This document shows, piece after piece, positions 24,274-33,767 of a stretch of DNA of 64,000 nucleotides; the stretch's first letter is position 1; each line of letters starts with the position of its first letter. The notes beneath the pieces were generated by a model. It ran no database searches, was not told the DNA's origin, and saw nothing but the letters and a program-made list of their open reading frames with translations. The DNA is from UBA8296 sp031581145 (GTDB lineage: Bacteria; Bacteroidota; Rhodothermia; Balneolales; Balneolaceae): assembly GCA_031581145.1 (NCBI GenBank), contig JAVLBP010000005.1, positions 1-64,000 on the forward strand, given 5' to 3'. The position numbers and the translations under genes were made by a program.

Positions 24274-27240
24274 CTAGAGTACTTTATATGTCATGTGGAT
24301 TCGCAATCCATGCCCTTGAGTTCGAATGGATGTTGCAACCACGCCTTGATGATTTTTTATTCGTTTTTCTAAATTTTTCAGCCCATATCCCTCAGTATGC
24401 TGTAATGACTCCAGATTAGCCAAGACGCCATCATCTTCGTAGACAACCACCACTTCATTTTTTTTCATATCCAGGGACAGGTATACATTTTCGGCCTCTG
24501 AATGTTTGAGAGTATTAGTGCACAGCTCATAAAGTGAATGTTTAATATCTCGAGTCAGGTCACTGGGATAATGTGAATCTTTGTGGAGAATACGTTTATG
24601 AGTACAGTGGATATGAATGTTGGTAGCACTAAATACTTTGTAGACTACATCATTCATTTCTGCATGTAGTTCCTCAGGTTTATGATATCGATCCGTTACA
24701 CTGGAGATGTATGATCGAAGTGAAAAATTACATTCATCAAGATTACTCAAAATCCGCTGATGCTTTTCATTGCCTTCGTTCATGAAATCACGAACCAGCA
24801 TGCTAGTTCTCGTCAAATTTGTACCTACGACATCATGCAAATCACTAGCGATACCTTCCTTGATTTTAATCTCTTGCCTCGATTTAATCAGCAGGGACGA
24901 GATGAGTCCAATTACCAAGATTAAAAATAGAATCATGAGGGTGCCATAAAACTCTTTCTTGTAGTAAAATGGGACAGATGCCTGTATGGTGATAGATAAC
25001 TGATTCTGCAGTAATTTTCCGATGGTATCATAGCCCCTGATTTTAAGAGGATACGTCCCGGGAGCTAGATTACTTAGCAATAGTGTGTTGCTAGGATCCA
25101 ATGCCATCCAAGGAGCCTCATCCAACTTGTATTCCAATCGATAATTAGACGCTTTTGCTGGATCTATGACGGAAAAATGAAGTTTTAAGGTTTCAAAGAA
25201 TGTTCTGAATTCAATTTCTATGGTTTCATTGGAGATATTTGTCGCCTCAAAGGTGCTGGCATTAGGTTGTATTTGCTCAATTTTTGTCAAATGAATTTTA
25301 TTGTCTGACGAAATATTGTTCAAAAATGATGGGTCAATCACGTCATAGCCATTTAGTCCCCCAAAGACTAAGTGACCTGACGTGGTCATGACTGCAGATT
25401 TTAAATTGTATTCCTGGTTAATCAGTCCATTGGATCGATCCAACGTATACACCTGATTATTACTCTGATCCTCAATAAGGATGCCGTCATAGGTTGCAAT
25501 CCACAAGTTTTCATTCGCATCAAAAAACATAGCAGTCACCCTGCTATTCAAATCACGATCAGCATGTGCAATCGCCTTCTTGTGCATCGATTTGTCAATA
25601 TCCACAACATCGACCCCTTTGTATCCCCCAATGTAGAGTTGAGTCCCATCCGGACTCTGAAGTAGGGAGGTTGAGGTACTATTGACAGTTGATACGGATG
25701 CAGCTGCTGAGGAGGAGTAAAATAAGAGCTCGTTTTGGAGTTGAGTATCAAACAAGTGAGTTCCTGCCTCCGTTGCTAGCCAGATCCCACGACCTTTATG
25801 ATCGAATAATAGGTCAAGAATTCTATCATTTGGATCTAAATGTTGAGATTTTGAAGAGACATCTACATTGATGACAGATGTAAAATCAGTACTGACAACA
25901 CTTACAAGGCCCTCAGATCCTGCAATGAGGGTATTATTGGGGAGCGCCTCAATACTGTAGTAACTTCGGCTGACGGTTTCATTGTCAAGACGTGCGAGTA
26001 GATTGCCTTCTAGATCAAGTTTTACTAGGCCATTCGCCTCTGTGGTTGTGTAAACAGCATTGCCTAACTTCAAAGCATCAAACAAGTCTAAATTGATACT
26101 TTCTACAGCAATGGATGCATCCTCTAAGTTGGATGTGTATAAAATTTCAGGATACCCAAGAAGTAGCAGTTCATTTGGCTGAACTTCGATTATGGCTCTT
26201 CGAACTCTAGGAATACTACTATAGCTGAGCTCATGATCAACTATATTTCGCACAAACCATGGAGTCTTTTTTACTAGAAAAAGCCCCTGGTTTGTCCCAA
26301 CAATTAAGCTATTATCCCTTTCAATTGTGGCGATTTTTCTAATGTCAATTTGTGAAGAAATCGTTAACGAGGATTGCCTGACCTCATTCAATGAGCGTTC
26401 GCCTAAAAATCCGCGATTGTCACACATAAAATTGTAGTAATCCTGTGTCCCATTCTCCCCAGACCATGGCGAATCGAGGACTACATAGTTGGTTTCTTCA
26501 CTACAGGGTCTATAGAATGTTGGCAGTGTTGCATCCTCACTAATTTTCATGATGACCGAGTTTCGGACGTAGTATAAAGCATCATCGTGGTGCTTGAAGA
26601 GTTGTTCCTTGTATCCATTTGGAATAGGGTAGGGATATTGCAAGGAGAGATTTTCCAGTTGGTTTAAGTCTTTGTCTGTTCTGAAGACCCCTTCATCCTT
26701 TATGACTAGGTATACATGATCCCTGAACGTTTCCAATAGGCCATGTGGAGAAGGCAAAGAAATTTCCTTGGTAATCTCACCGTTTTGAAGACGAACTAAA
26801 CCAGGGGAATGGTTAATGAAATAAAGAACGGACGGATCCTCATCAAGGGCAATATCATACACCTTGCCTTTGGTGACCCAGTTGATAGAGAAATCCTCCG
26901 TATTAAACTTTAGGACTCCTTCTTCTCGGTTTAATAAGTATAAAGTTGAATCACGAAGAAAGAGCTTATCAACACGTGAATTTTTAAAAAATGAGGGCTT
27001 ATTATCAGTGCTAAAGTGGGCAAAATGGGATCCATCATATCGCAACAAACCACCTGCGGTGGCTACCCAAACATATCCATCGGAATCAATGACTATGTCG
27101 TGGATGCTTCTTGTATATCCATTTTCAATGGAGTTGATTTTTTCAACCGTGTACCCTGTAGACTGTCCATAAGCTGTTCCTTGAAGATGAAAAACCTGAA
27201 ATAGAAGCGCTGCGGTAAAAAAGAGTATTTTTTTTGTCAA
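24274..27240 (-). CDS. Beta-propeller sensor histidine kinase (Reg_prop/Y_Y_Y, HisKA_3)
   Basis: A 988-residue membrane sensor. A signal peptide (to about 25) leads to a large periplasmic region of two-component-regulator propeller repeats (WVATAGGLLRYDG and NLWIATYDGIL are typical blades) and a Y_Y_Y Ig-like domain (YRLEYKLDEAPW). One membrane helix follows (about 765-785), then a HisKA_3 dimerisation domain with the phospho-acceptor His802 in SDLHDVVG and a HATPase with its N box (CTNTLKHSEA) and G boxes (DDG, GYGLKNLEKR). Close relatives sense polysaccharide breakdown products or cell-envelope cues, but the ligand here is unknown. The receiver is a separate gene directly downstream. Confidence 0.9.
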   Translation of the reverse strand: MTKKILFFTAALLFQVFHLQGTAYGQSTGYTVEKINSIENGYTRSIHDIVIDSDGYVWVATAGGLLRYDGSHFAHFSTDNKPSFFKNSRVDKLFLRDSTLYLLNREEGVLKFNTEDFSINWVTKGKVYDIALDEDPSVLYFINHSPGLVRLQNGEITKEISLPSPHGLLETFRDHVYLVIKDEGVFRTDKDLNQLENLSLQYPYPIPNGYKEQLFKHHDDALYYVRNSVIMKISEDATLPTFYRPCSEETNYVVLDSPWSGENGTQDYYNFMCDNRGFLGERSLNEVRQSSLTISSQIDIRKIATIERDNSLIVGTNQGLFLVKKTPWFVRNIVDHELSYSSIPRVRRAIIEVQPNELLLLGYPEILYTSNLEDASIAVESINLDLFDALKLGNAVYTTTEANGLVKLDLEGNLLARLDNETVSRSYYSIEALPNNTLIAGSEGLVSVVSTDFTSVINVDVSSKSQHLDPNDRILDLLFDHKGRGIWLATEAGTHLFDTQLQNELLFYSSSAAASVSTVNSTSTSLLQSPDGTQLYIGGYKGVDVVDIDKSMHKKAIAHADRDLNSRVTAMFFDANENLWIATYDGILIEDQSNNQVYTLDRSNGLINQEYNLKSAVMTTSGHLVFGGLNGYDVIDPSFLNNISSDNKIHLTKIEQIQPNASTFEATNISNETIEIEFRTFFETLKLHFSVIDPAKASNYRLEYKLDEAPWMALDPSNTLLLSNLAPGTYPLKIRGYDTIGKLLQNQLSITIQASVPFYYKKEFYGTLMILFLILVIGLISSLLIKSRQEIKIKEGIASDLHDVVGTNLTRTSMLVRDFMNEGNEKHQRILSNLDECNFSLRSYISSVTDRYHKPEELHAEMNDVVYKVFSATNIHIHCTHKRILHKDSHYPSDLTRDIKHSLYELCTNTLKHSEAENVYLSLDMKKNEVVVVYEDDGVLANLESLQHTEGYGLKNLEKRIKNHQGVVATSIRTQGHGLRIHMTYKVL

Positions 27241-27459
27241 ATGCTAAGCCTTCTAGATGATCTTGATACTACCTCAAGGATACTATCTTTGAAATGCAGT
27301 GCAATGGGGTAGATAGATTAATGTTAAGGACTAGGTGAACTTACTAATTCCATGTAAAATAGATGGACGGAGATGACCCTACATACACATCATTATGTGT
27401 ATTTACGCCATCGACGATCACAAGACATAGATGTAGTTAAAGGTTTGTAAATTCCTTCT
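27241..27459. other. Divergent intergenic region (sensor kinase / CorC-like gene)
   Basis: 219 bp with no gene between two divergently read genes, so promoters for both should lie here. It is A+T-rich. I see no strong inverted repeat, sigma-54 site or riboswitch-like structure in it. Confidence 0.5.
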
Positions 27460-28752
27460 ATGGAAATCGCCATTATTATCATCATTGTCTTGCTGAGTGG
27501 ATTTTTCTCTGGCTCAGAAATTGCCTTTGTGTCTGCCAGTCGCATTAAAATGGAGATTGAGTCGCGCAAAGCGTCTCCCGTGGGGCGTGCATTACACTAC
27601 TTCATGCAGAATGGTCATGAGTTTCTTTCTACTACACTGATTGGAAACAATATCATCAATGTGTTGTATGCAACCCTGATGGCCATCTTCCTGGAAGGGC
27701 CATTAATTACACTATATGAAGGGTGGCAAGGCGTGGAGCCGAATCCATTTTTGCTACTGTTGACCCAAACCATCATTGCGTCGGTCGTGATTATGATTTT
27801 TGGAGAGATTGTCCCCAAAACCATCTTTCGATCTCAAGCCGATACGGTTGTGCGCATCGTAGCACTGCCATTCCGAGGACTCTTATATTTGTTTCGCCCC
27901 ATGGTTTGGATTGCCACTGTCGCATCCGAAGGGTTAATACGTCTGTTTGGTATTACCCAAACCCCAGACGAAACCCAGGTTTTTCGTCGGCAAGAAATGG
28001 AAAGTCTATTTCAGGAACTTCGTGAATCGGGGGGTGGGGAAGACTTTGACGAAGATGACTCTGAGTTTTTGCATAATGTGCTGGATCTTTCCAACAAGCG
28101 GGTCAAGGAGCTCATGGTTCCTCGTACGGAGATTATTGCTGTAGATGATCAAACGACCATCTCAGATGTGGAGCAGACCTTTATATCATCTGGATACTCC
28201 AAACTCCCTGTATATCACGAAACCATAGATGATGTAATTGGTGTCGTGTTTCTGCATTCAATGTACGATGAGCCTGAGTCGCTCAAAGATATTCTACGAC
28301 CTGTCAGTTTAATCCCACAAAGTAAGCGCGCACAAGATCTTTTGAATGAATTTCGCAAAACCAACACCTCTATTGCGTTGGTGATCGATGAATATGGTGG
28401 GACTGCAGGACTCATTACAGCCGAAGATCTGATTGAGGAGGTGGTAGGTGATATCCAGGATGAGTACGATACAGAAGATGAATTCATCAAAAAATTGAAT
28501 GATTCTACCTATGTATTAAGTGGGAATGTAGAACTTGAAGATCTTTTAGAACAGTTTCCAGACATTGGGATTCCTTTTGGGGATGATACACCCTATGATA
28601 CTGTGGCGGGATACATTATTCATGAGTCTGGAAGAATCCCAAATGTGAATGAGGAGTTGATCATTGGTGTGCATAAAGTCATTATCTCCAAAGCAAGCCC
28701 AAGTCGAATCAAAACAGTACGTTTAGAGCGCTTAAATGAGGAATCAGCCTAA
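27460..28752 (+). CDS. CorC/HlyC-family (CNNM, DUF21) membrane protein
   Basis: Contains an N-terminal DUF21 membrane domain with three to four helices (from residue 1; SGFFSGSEIAFVSASRIK is the typical start), two CBS domains (about 205-325, beginning LMVPRTEIIAVDDQTTI) and a C-terminal CorC_HlyC domain (TVAGYIIHESGRIP). Members are magnesium/cobalt efflux or transport-regulating proteins. GldE of gliding Bacteroidota belongs to the same fold, but no other gld gene is near, so I do not use that name. 430 residues, single-gene unit. Confidence 0.87.
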   Translation: MEIAIIIIIVLLSGFFSGSEIAFVSASRIKMEIESRKASPVGRALHYFMQNGHEFLSTTLIGNNIINVLYATLMAIFLEGPLITLYEGWQGVEPNPFLLLLTQTIIASVVIMIFGEIVPKTIFRSQADTVVRIVALPFRGLLYLFRPMVWIATVASEGLIRLFGITQTPDETQVFRRQEMESLFQELRESGGGEDFDEDDSEFLHNVLDLSNKRVKELMVPRTEIIAVDDQTTISDVEQTFISSGYSKLPVYHETIDDVIGVVFLHSMYDEPESLKDILRPVSLIPQSKRAQDLLNEFRKTNTSIALVIDEYGGTAGLITAEDLIEEVVGDIQDEYDTEDEFIKKLNDSTYVLSGNVELEDLLEQFPDIGIPFGDDTPYDTVAGYIIHESGRIPNVNEELIIGVHKVIISKASPSRIKTVRLERLNEESA

Positions 28753-28793
28753 GGTTTTGGCCCTACTGATTTTCTGACCGAATAATGCCCAGC

Positions 28794-29975
28794 TTAATTG
28801 TCAGGTTTCGCATCTGCCGATTTCGCTTCTACTGACTTCACTTTCGCTGACTTTACTTCCACTGCCCCATCATGCCAGATGAGATCGAGTGTTCCACCAG
28901 CTGCAACATCCGTCGCATTTCGAACCCACATTTCACCAGCTTGCACACGTGTATAGCCCAGTTTTAACGGTGTTTCTGGATTCAGACGCTCAAGTTCACT
29001 CGTCAGCAACGAAACGTTTTGCCTGTATTGACTCACTTTATCTTGGAAGGCTCGGAGGGCATAGGAGTCACGCAGTTGGGTCACATGCTTCCGAAGACGA
29101 TCTAGGCGTGTATCAAGTGTTGTGGTTAGCCTATCGGTCCATCCATCAATCCGCGCTTGAACATCATCGCGGTGAGGCGTCACAAGAACGGCTCCCTTGG
29201 TGGGCGTTGCCGCTCTTGCATCAGCAACAAAATCACTAATGCTGAAATCAGTCTCATGCCCAACAGCACTTACGACGGGTGTCTTGGTTGCTGCAATTGT
29301 TCGAGCAAGGGCCTCGTCATTAAAGGCCATCAAATCCTCTGTGGAGCCTCCACCTCGACCCAGGATAATGACATCCACATTCCTGGACTGGTCGAGGGTC
29401 TGTAGTGCACGGACACACTCAGCTGCTGCTTGTTCCCCCTGAACCGCTGCATGATGAAGCACCACCGTTGCCAGAGGCCAACGCTTTTCCAAGGTACTGG
29501 TAATATCATGCAAGGCAGCACCACCAGCGGAGGTAATCACCCCAATTCGGTGGGGAAAAGGGGGGAGAGGCTTCTTGCGCGACTCATCAAAGAGTCCTTC
29601 CGCTTTGAGTTTTTGTTTTAATTTCTCAATCGCTTCAAAGGCTTTTCCGAGTCCGGCCTCTTCAAGGTGGTCTATAACGAGTTGGTAAGACCCTCTTGGT
29701 GCGTACACTTGAATACGACCTCTGGCAACGACTTGGCTTCCTTCCTGAAGTGTTGGGAAGCTAGACTTAATCCGAGCCGCGACCCCACGCCATGCGACGC
29801 TTGAGATTTGAGCACCCTCATCTTTGAGTGTCAAATATAGGTGGCCATTAGCCGAGGTTTTCAACCCGTTGATTTCCCCCTCCACCTCGACTCGGTCCAA
29901 TCCATTTTCTAGAAGTGTTTTAATCTTCTGAGTCAGTTCACTTACAGTGGCTATGGCTTTGGGGTCGGTTTGCAT
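28794..29975 (-). CDS. xseA: Exodeoxyribonuclease VII large subunit
   Basis: Catalytic subunit of ExoVII, which degrades single-stranded DNA from both ends. It has an N-terminal OB-fold (VEVEGEINGLKTSANGHLYLTLKD), the central catalytic region with IGVITSAGGAALHDI and VIILGRGGGSTEDLMAFND, then a long coiled coil. The last 20 residues are 15-bp-repeat encoded (VEVKS, AKVKS, VEAKS, ADAKP). The small subunit gene xseB, often adjacent, is not next to it here. The length of 393 residues is near normal. Confidence 0.94.
   Translation of the reverse strand: MQTDPKAIATVSELTQKIKTLLENGLDRVEVEGEINGLKTSANGHLYLTLKDEGAQISSVAWRGVAARIKSSFPTLQEGSQVVARGRIQVYAPRGSYQLVIDHLEEAGLGKAFEAIEKLKQKLKAEGLFDESRKKPLPPFPHRIGVITSAGGAALHDITSTLEKRWPLATVVLHHAAVQGEQAAAECVRALQTLDQSRNVDVIILGRGGGSTEDLMAFNDEALARTIAATKTPVVSAVGHETDFSISDFVADARAATPTKGAVLVTPHRDDVQARIDGWTDRLTTTLDTRLDRLRKHVTQLRDSYALRAFQDKVSQYRQNVSLLTSELERLNPETPLKLGYTRVQAGEMWVRNATDVAAGGTLDLIWHDGAVEVKSAKVKSVEAKSADAKPDN
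28819..28863. repeat. 15-bp tandem repeat at the 3' end of xseA
   Basis: Three adjacent 15-bp units (28819, 28834, 28849), similar but diverged, encode the KS-containing tail of XseA. Confidence 0.7.
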
Positions 29976-30125
29976 ACGGTGAAGATCGCTGTTCTAAATG
30001 GCAAAAAGCAACGTATATTCTGGTAAGGCTTTGGCCTTTTGCATGCGTATGACATGTTGAATTCTTCAGATGCTCAAGTCACAGATCATTTAGTCTATCG
30101 ATCATTAAGTCATAGATCCACAAGT

Positions 30126-31457
30126 ATGTCCCTTCCTTCATTCGGCACACCCACCCCCAAGCTTTTACTCACATCAGCTTACCCTGTAGACCCATCAATG
30201 ACGGAGTTTGATGGTTCAAAACAAATCGACCTTCGAATTCAGGATGGGGTCATTGTTGAAATCGGGGAGGGCTTGGCCCCCAAAAAAGGTGAACAGGTCA
30301 TAGAAGGGTCCAAAACCCACAAAACCTATGTATCTCCGGGTTGGATGGATATGCATGTCCATTTGAGGGAACCAGGTTTTGAGCACAAAGAGACTATCGC
30401 GTCAGGCACCCGCTCTGCTGCATTTGGAGGCTTTACAGCGGTGGCGTGTATGCCAAACACGAGTCCCACTCTCCATACGCAGGATGTTGTAGAAACTGTT
30501 GTCCAACGCGCATCACACCTACCTGTTGAGGTTCATCCCATTGGAGCTGTAACCATGGATCGAAAGGGTGACGCGATTGCAGAAATGGCAGCGATGGTGC
30601 ATGGTGGCGCGGTGGCCTTTAGTGACGACGGAGATCCTGTGCATAACGCTGAGATCATGCGCATCGCATTGACCTATTCGGCCATGCTGGGGGTTCCCAT
30701 TATTAACCATGAAGAGGAGCTTGCACTGAGCAAACCGGGCCATATGCATGAAGGTGTGGTCTCGACCCGACTAGGTTTGGAAGGGAGTCCTGCGATTGCA
30801 GAGGAGGTGATGATTGCCCGCGACATCATGTTGGCTGAACTGACGGGCGGTCACGTTCATGTAGCACATATTAGCACCAAAGATGGGGTAGAGTTGGTAC
30901 GCCAAGGCAAGAAAAAGGGGATTAGGGTGACCACAGAAGTCTGTCCGCATCATTTTGATCTCACCGATGAGGAAATTGAGCGCCGCCATTTTGACACACA
31001 TGCCAAAATGCACCCACCATTACGAAGTCAGGAGGATGTCGAAGCGATGATTGAGGGGCTTAAAGATGGGACCATAGACGCGATTTGTACAGATCATGCG
31101 CCTCATGCCCCAGAGGAAAAGGATGTGGAGTTTATCGACGCGCCCAATGGAATTATTGGGTTGGATACAGCGTGGAGTGTATCTGTTCGCCGTTTGTTGA
31201 AGCCGGGTCACTGTTCACTCTCCGATTTAGTGACCAAACTAGCGATTGCCCCACGACAAATTTTGTCTCTGGAGGTTCCAACAGTAGATGTGAATCAACC
31301 AGCAAATCTTACGGTCTTTAACACTGATGAGCAGTGGGAATACACACCGCAAAGAATCCACTCAAAATCAAAAAATTCCCCTTATGTGGGGGAGACTTTT
31401 CAAGGAAGAGCTGAGGCGATTTATCATCGTGGTCAATGGGTGGAGAATGAGCTCTAA
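30126..31457 (+). CDS. pyrC: Dihydroorotase (class I type)
   Basis: Cyclises carbamoyl-aspartate to dihydroorotate in pyrimidine synthesis. The zinc ligands DMHVHLREPG (with the class I HxH-LREPG form) and the downstream NHEEE, HISTKDG and CTDHAPHAPEEK motifs are all present; the metal-bridging Lys position is replaced in the usual class I way. I start at ATG 30126 (MSLPSFGTP), giving 443 residues as usual for the family. Upstream in-frame TTG 30039 and ATG 30054 would add a stretch encoded by a tandem-repeat-rich region and are less likely. It starts 150 bp from the divergent xseA. Confidence 0.92.
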   Translation: MSLPSFGTPTPKLLLTSAYPVDPSMTEFDGSKQIDLRIQDGVIVEIGEGLAPKKGEQVIEGSKTHKTYVSPGWMDMHVHLREPGFEHKETIASGTRSAAFGGFTAVACMPNTSPTLHTQDVVETVVQRASHLPVEVHPIGAVTMDRKGDAIAEMAAMVHGGAVAFSDDGDPVHNAEIMRIALTYSAMLGVPIINHEEELALSKPGHMHEGVVSTRLGLEGSPAIAEEVMIARDIMLAELTGGHVHVAHISTKDGVELVRQGKKKGIRVTTEVCPHHFDLTDEEIERRHFDTHAKMHPPLRSQEDVEAMIEGLKDGTIDAICTDHAPHAPEEKDVEFIDAPNGIIGLDTAWSVSVRRLLKPGHCSLSDLVTKLAIAPRQILSLEVPTVDVNQPANLTVFNTDEQWEYTPQRIHSKSKNSPYVGETFQGRAEAIYHRGQWVENEL

Positions 31458-31462
31458 GCTTT

Positions 31463-33736
31463 ATGGCTCGTGGGATCACATACGCTAGAGTGGCAGACTG
31501 GGTGAGGGTGGGCTTATGTAGCTGGTGGATTACACTGTTACTATTCGTGCATGGCTCGCTGGCTATGGCCCAAGACACGTATTCATCGGGTCAAAATCAA
31601 CAGGATCAAGAACAACAGGATCAAGAACAACAGCCTCAGGAGCAATACCAACGCTCGACTCAGCAATCGATAATAGTGCCCAAGCCACCGGTGCTTTTCC
31701 CAGAACCTGATCAAGACCACGTTTCTACCACGTTGTTGGATGACACCGAAATAACACCCGGCGTGATTCCACGCACTGCGTTTGAGCGGCCTGACTCGGC
31801 AGCCTACCCCTATGAAGTTCTCCTCCATCGTCACGTCATTACCTTTGAAATCGTCGATGATCGAATCGTAGCTAGACTTCAGGTCCAAAAACGTGTGCGC
31901 CTTCAAACGGAAGACCCTCAAGCGCTTCTTGACGCCTCGTTGGTAACGATTCCACTGTCGCGTGAGCGTGAGGATATCCAAGTTGTCAACCTCTCAGGTG
32001 TGACTATTGCACCTAACGGTACTCACACCTATTTAAGTCTGGATGACATTAGGCAGAGTCAGTTTTCGAAAGATCTTGATGTCCTTGAATTTGTCATGCC
32101 TAATGTGACCGATGGGGTGGTGATGGATATCCAATATGAACGCATCCTACGTCGTGTTGATGAACTCCCTGATGTGTCGTTTTCAGATCGTGTGCCTGTA
32201 CATCAAGCGTCCGTTCACCTTATCTCGCCCAACTACATTCGGTATCAAACCAAATTACAGGATCCCAATAATCGAATACGTCTCGCAAGTGAGGTTGTGG
32301 ATACGTCATCTGTGATTCAAGTGTTTTCCATTGACCGACCAGATCCCCTTCGTATCGATCATTGGATAGGGCGAGCCATCCCTGCTGAGGAATTTGATTA
32401 TGTATCGATTCCCTCACCGGATGAAGGGACGGCCATTCGCTTCATGATGGGGGAATTTGGGATTCCAAGGCAACCCCTTGAGAATTCATGGGCGGTCGTC
32501 GAAGCTCAACTACGCCGTTTGGTCGCTCCATATGAGCGCAGTTCAGTGCCTCAGGCTAGTTTATGGAGGGAACTCGGTGCAGAAATTGAACAAAGCGGCC
32601 CACAAGGGAAGGCGAATGCCCCACAACGTTTGCACGCTATGATTGACACATTGCACCAAAAGGTAACGGTGCAGTCGACACCTTCTATTGTGCCGGATGA
32701 TGTGGTGCTTAATGAGTTGTTTAGGTCAATCCAGGGGGTGAATAAACAGGGGCCGGATAGAAAAGGACCAGATAGAAAGGTTCCGGCTACACTAGATAGT
32801 GTCGGGTTAAAAGCATCCACGGCAACATTAGCGTTTATGGCTATGGCCCAAGGTGCTGGATATAAGGTGATTCCTCACTTTATGAATGACGGACGTTTTG
32901 GCGATATCGACCAAGAGTTTCCCAGCGTTCAAGCATTTCGAACCATGGTATTGTTGGTAGAGGATCCACGATCCGGTCAACAATGGTGGGTTCAGCCGTC
33001 CGATCCATGGGCTAGAGTTCCTTATGTTGATGCCTCCCTTGTCGAGCGTACAGCCTTGACACTCCATCCTGAAGGCTATCGTTGGACCACAGTGAACTCA
33101 GACGAACTCGCGTATGGAAGTACCTTCACATTGGATGGACGCCTTACCATGGGGGGAGAAATCTCGGGCAAGGTCACGATTGAATTGGAAGGATTCGCAG
33201 CCAAAGAATTTTTGGAACGCCTAGAGACACAACCCTTGGAATCCCTTGTTCGTCGAACATTTTTAGATCGCTATCCCACGAGCTCCTATTCATCGTTGGA
33301 GTTTACCAATCGATATGTAGACTCTGGGGTGATTAGGGCACAATTTGATGTGATTCTTCCTGATGTGGGTGTCCAATTTGTAGATCAAATGGATATTCCC
33401 GCAATGATCTTTGGGGCTTTAGAGGAGTCTCCATACCAAGCAGCGTCGAGAAAAACGTCTATCTATGTGCGAGCGAAGGAACGAGTCACCGTGAGTTTTC
33501 AACTTCAACTCCCTCAAAACTGGTCCATCGCGCAAGCACCTATCCCGTCGAGTCTCCAAGCCGATGGTGTTCGATTCGAGGCGAATGCTGCTCAATCTGG
33601 CTCTTCACTAATCGCGTCTTTTGACCTTGAAAGGAGCCAATCTTCTTTTTCCCCCGACGCGTATCCAACCCTTCGTCAGGCATTCCAGCGATGGGTGGTG
33701 CTCAGTCAAGCTCGGTGGACTCTTTCAACCCCTTGA
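31463..33736 (+). CDS. DUF3857-type secreted protein with degenerate transglutaminase-like domain
   Basis: A 757-residue protein with a signal peptide (about 20-36, LAMAQ) and a Gln-rich linker made by a 15-bp repeat (QDQEQ). Residues about 110-280 resemble DUF3857: VMPNVTDGVVMDIQYER is the usual edge strand, followed by the VPVHQASVHLI stretch. Residues about 430-535 align in order with the transglutaminase-like domain normally following DUF3857, but the catalytic Cys position reads GLKAST and the expected His of FNH reads FRT, so it is probably inactive. The later part is beta-rich. Starts 5 bp after pyrC and is followed by tsaB. Function unknown. Confidence 0.65.
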   Translation: MARGITYARVADWVRVGLCSWWITLLLFVHGSLAMAQDTYSSGQNQQDQEQQDQEQQPQEQYQRSTQQSIIVPKPPVLFPEPDQDHVSTTLLDDTEITPGVIPRTAFERPDSAAYPYEVLLHRHVITFEIVDDRIVARLQVQKRVRLQTEDPQALLDASLVTIPLSREREDIQVVNLSGVTIAPNGTHTYLSLDDIRQSQFSKDLDVLEFVMPNVTDGVVMDIQYERILRRVDELPDVSFSDRVPVHQASVHLISPNYIRYQTKLQDPNNRIRLASEVVDTSSVIQVFSIDRPDPLRIDHWIGRAIPAEEFDYVSIPSPDEGTAIRFMMGEFGIPRQPLENSWAVVEAQLRRLVAPYERSSVPQASLWRELGAEIEQSGPQGKANAPQRLHAMIDTLHQKVTVQSTPSIVPDDVVLNELFRSIQGVNKQGPDRKGPDRKVPATLDSVGLKASTATLAFMAMAQGAGYKVIPHFMNDGRFGDIDQEFPSVQAFRTMVLLVEDPRSGQQWWVQPSDPWARVPYVDASLVERTALTLHPEGYRWTTVNSDELAYGSTFTLDGRLTMGGEISGKVTIELEGFAAKEFLERLETQPLESLVRRTFLDRYPTSSYSSLEFTNRYVDSGVIRAQFDVILPDVGVQFVDQMDIPAMIFGALEESPYQAASRKTSIYVRAKERVTVSFQLQLPQNWSIAQAPIPSSLQADGVRFEANAAQSGSSLIASFDLERSQSSFSPDAYPTLRQAFQRWVVLSQARWTLSTP
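31601..31645. repeat. 15-bp tandem repeat in the DUF3857 gene
   Basis: CAGGATCAAGAACAA occurs twice exactly (31601, 31616), then a diverged third unit. Encodes QDQEQ, QDQEQ, QPQEQ after the signal peptide. Confidence 0.8.
32750..32779. repeat. Second 15-bp tandem duplication in the DUF3857 gene
   Basis: GGGCCGGATAGAAAA (32750) and GGACCAGATAGAAAG (32765) differ at three bases and encode GPDRK twice, in the linker before the transglutaminase-like part. Confidence 0.7.
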
Positions 33737-33767
33737 ACCATGGACACGAGGAGCCATCCTATCCGCG

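Noticed and set aside
27460..28752. GldE gliding-motility protein
   Set aside because: The fold is shared by the whole CorC/HlyC family, and no other gld gene lies in the window.
33621..33767. Longer N terminus of TsaB
   Set aside because: This part overlaps the previous gene and lacks any TsaB similarity; ATG 33768 gives the exact family start.
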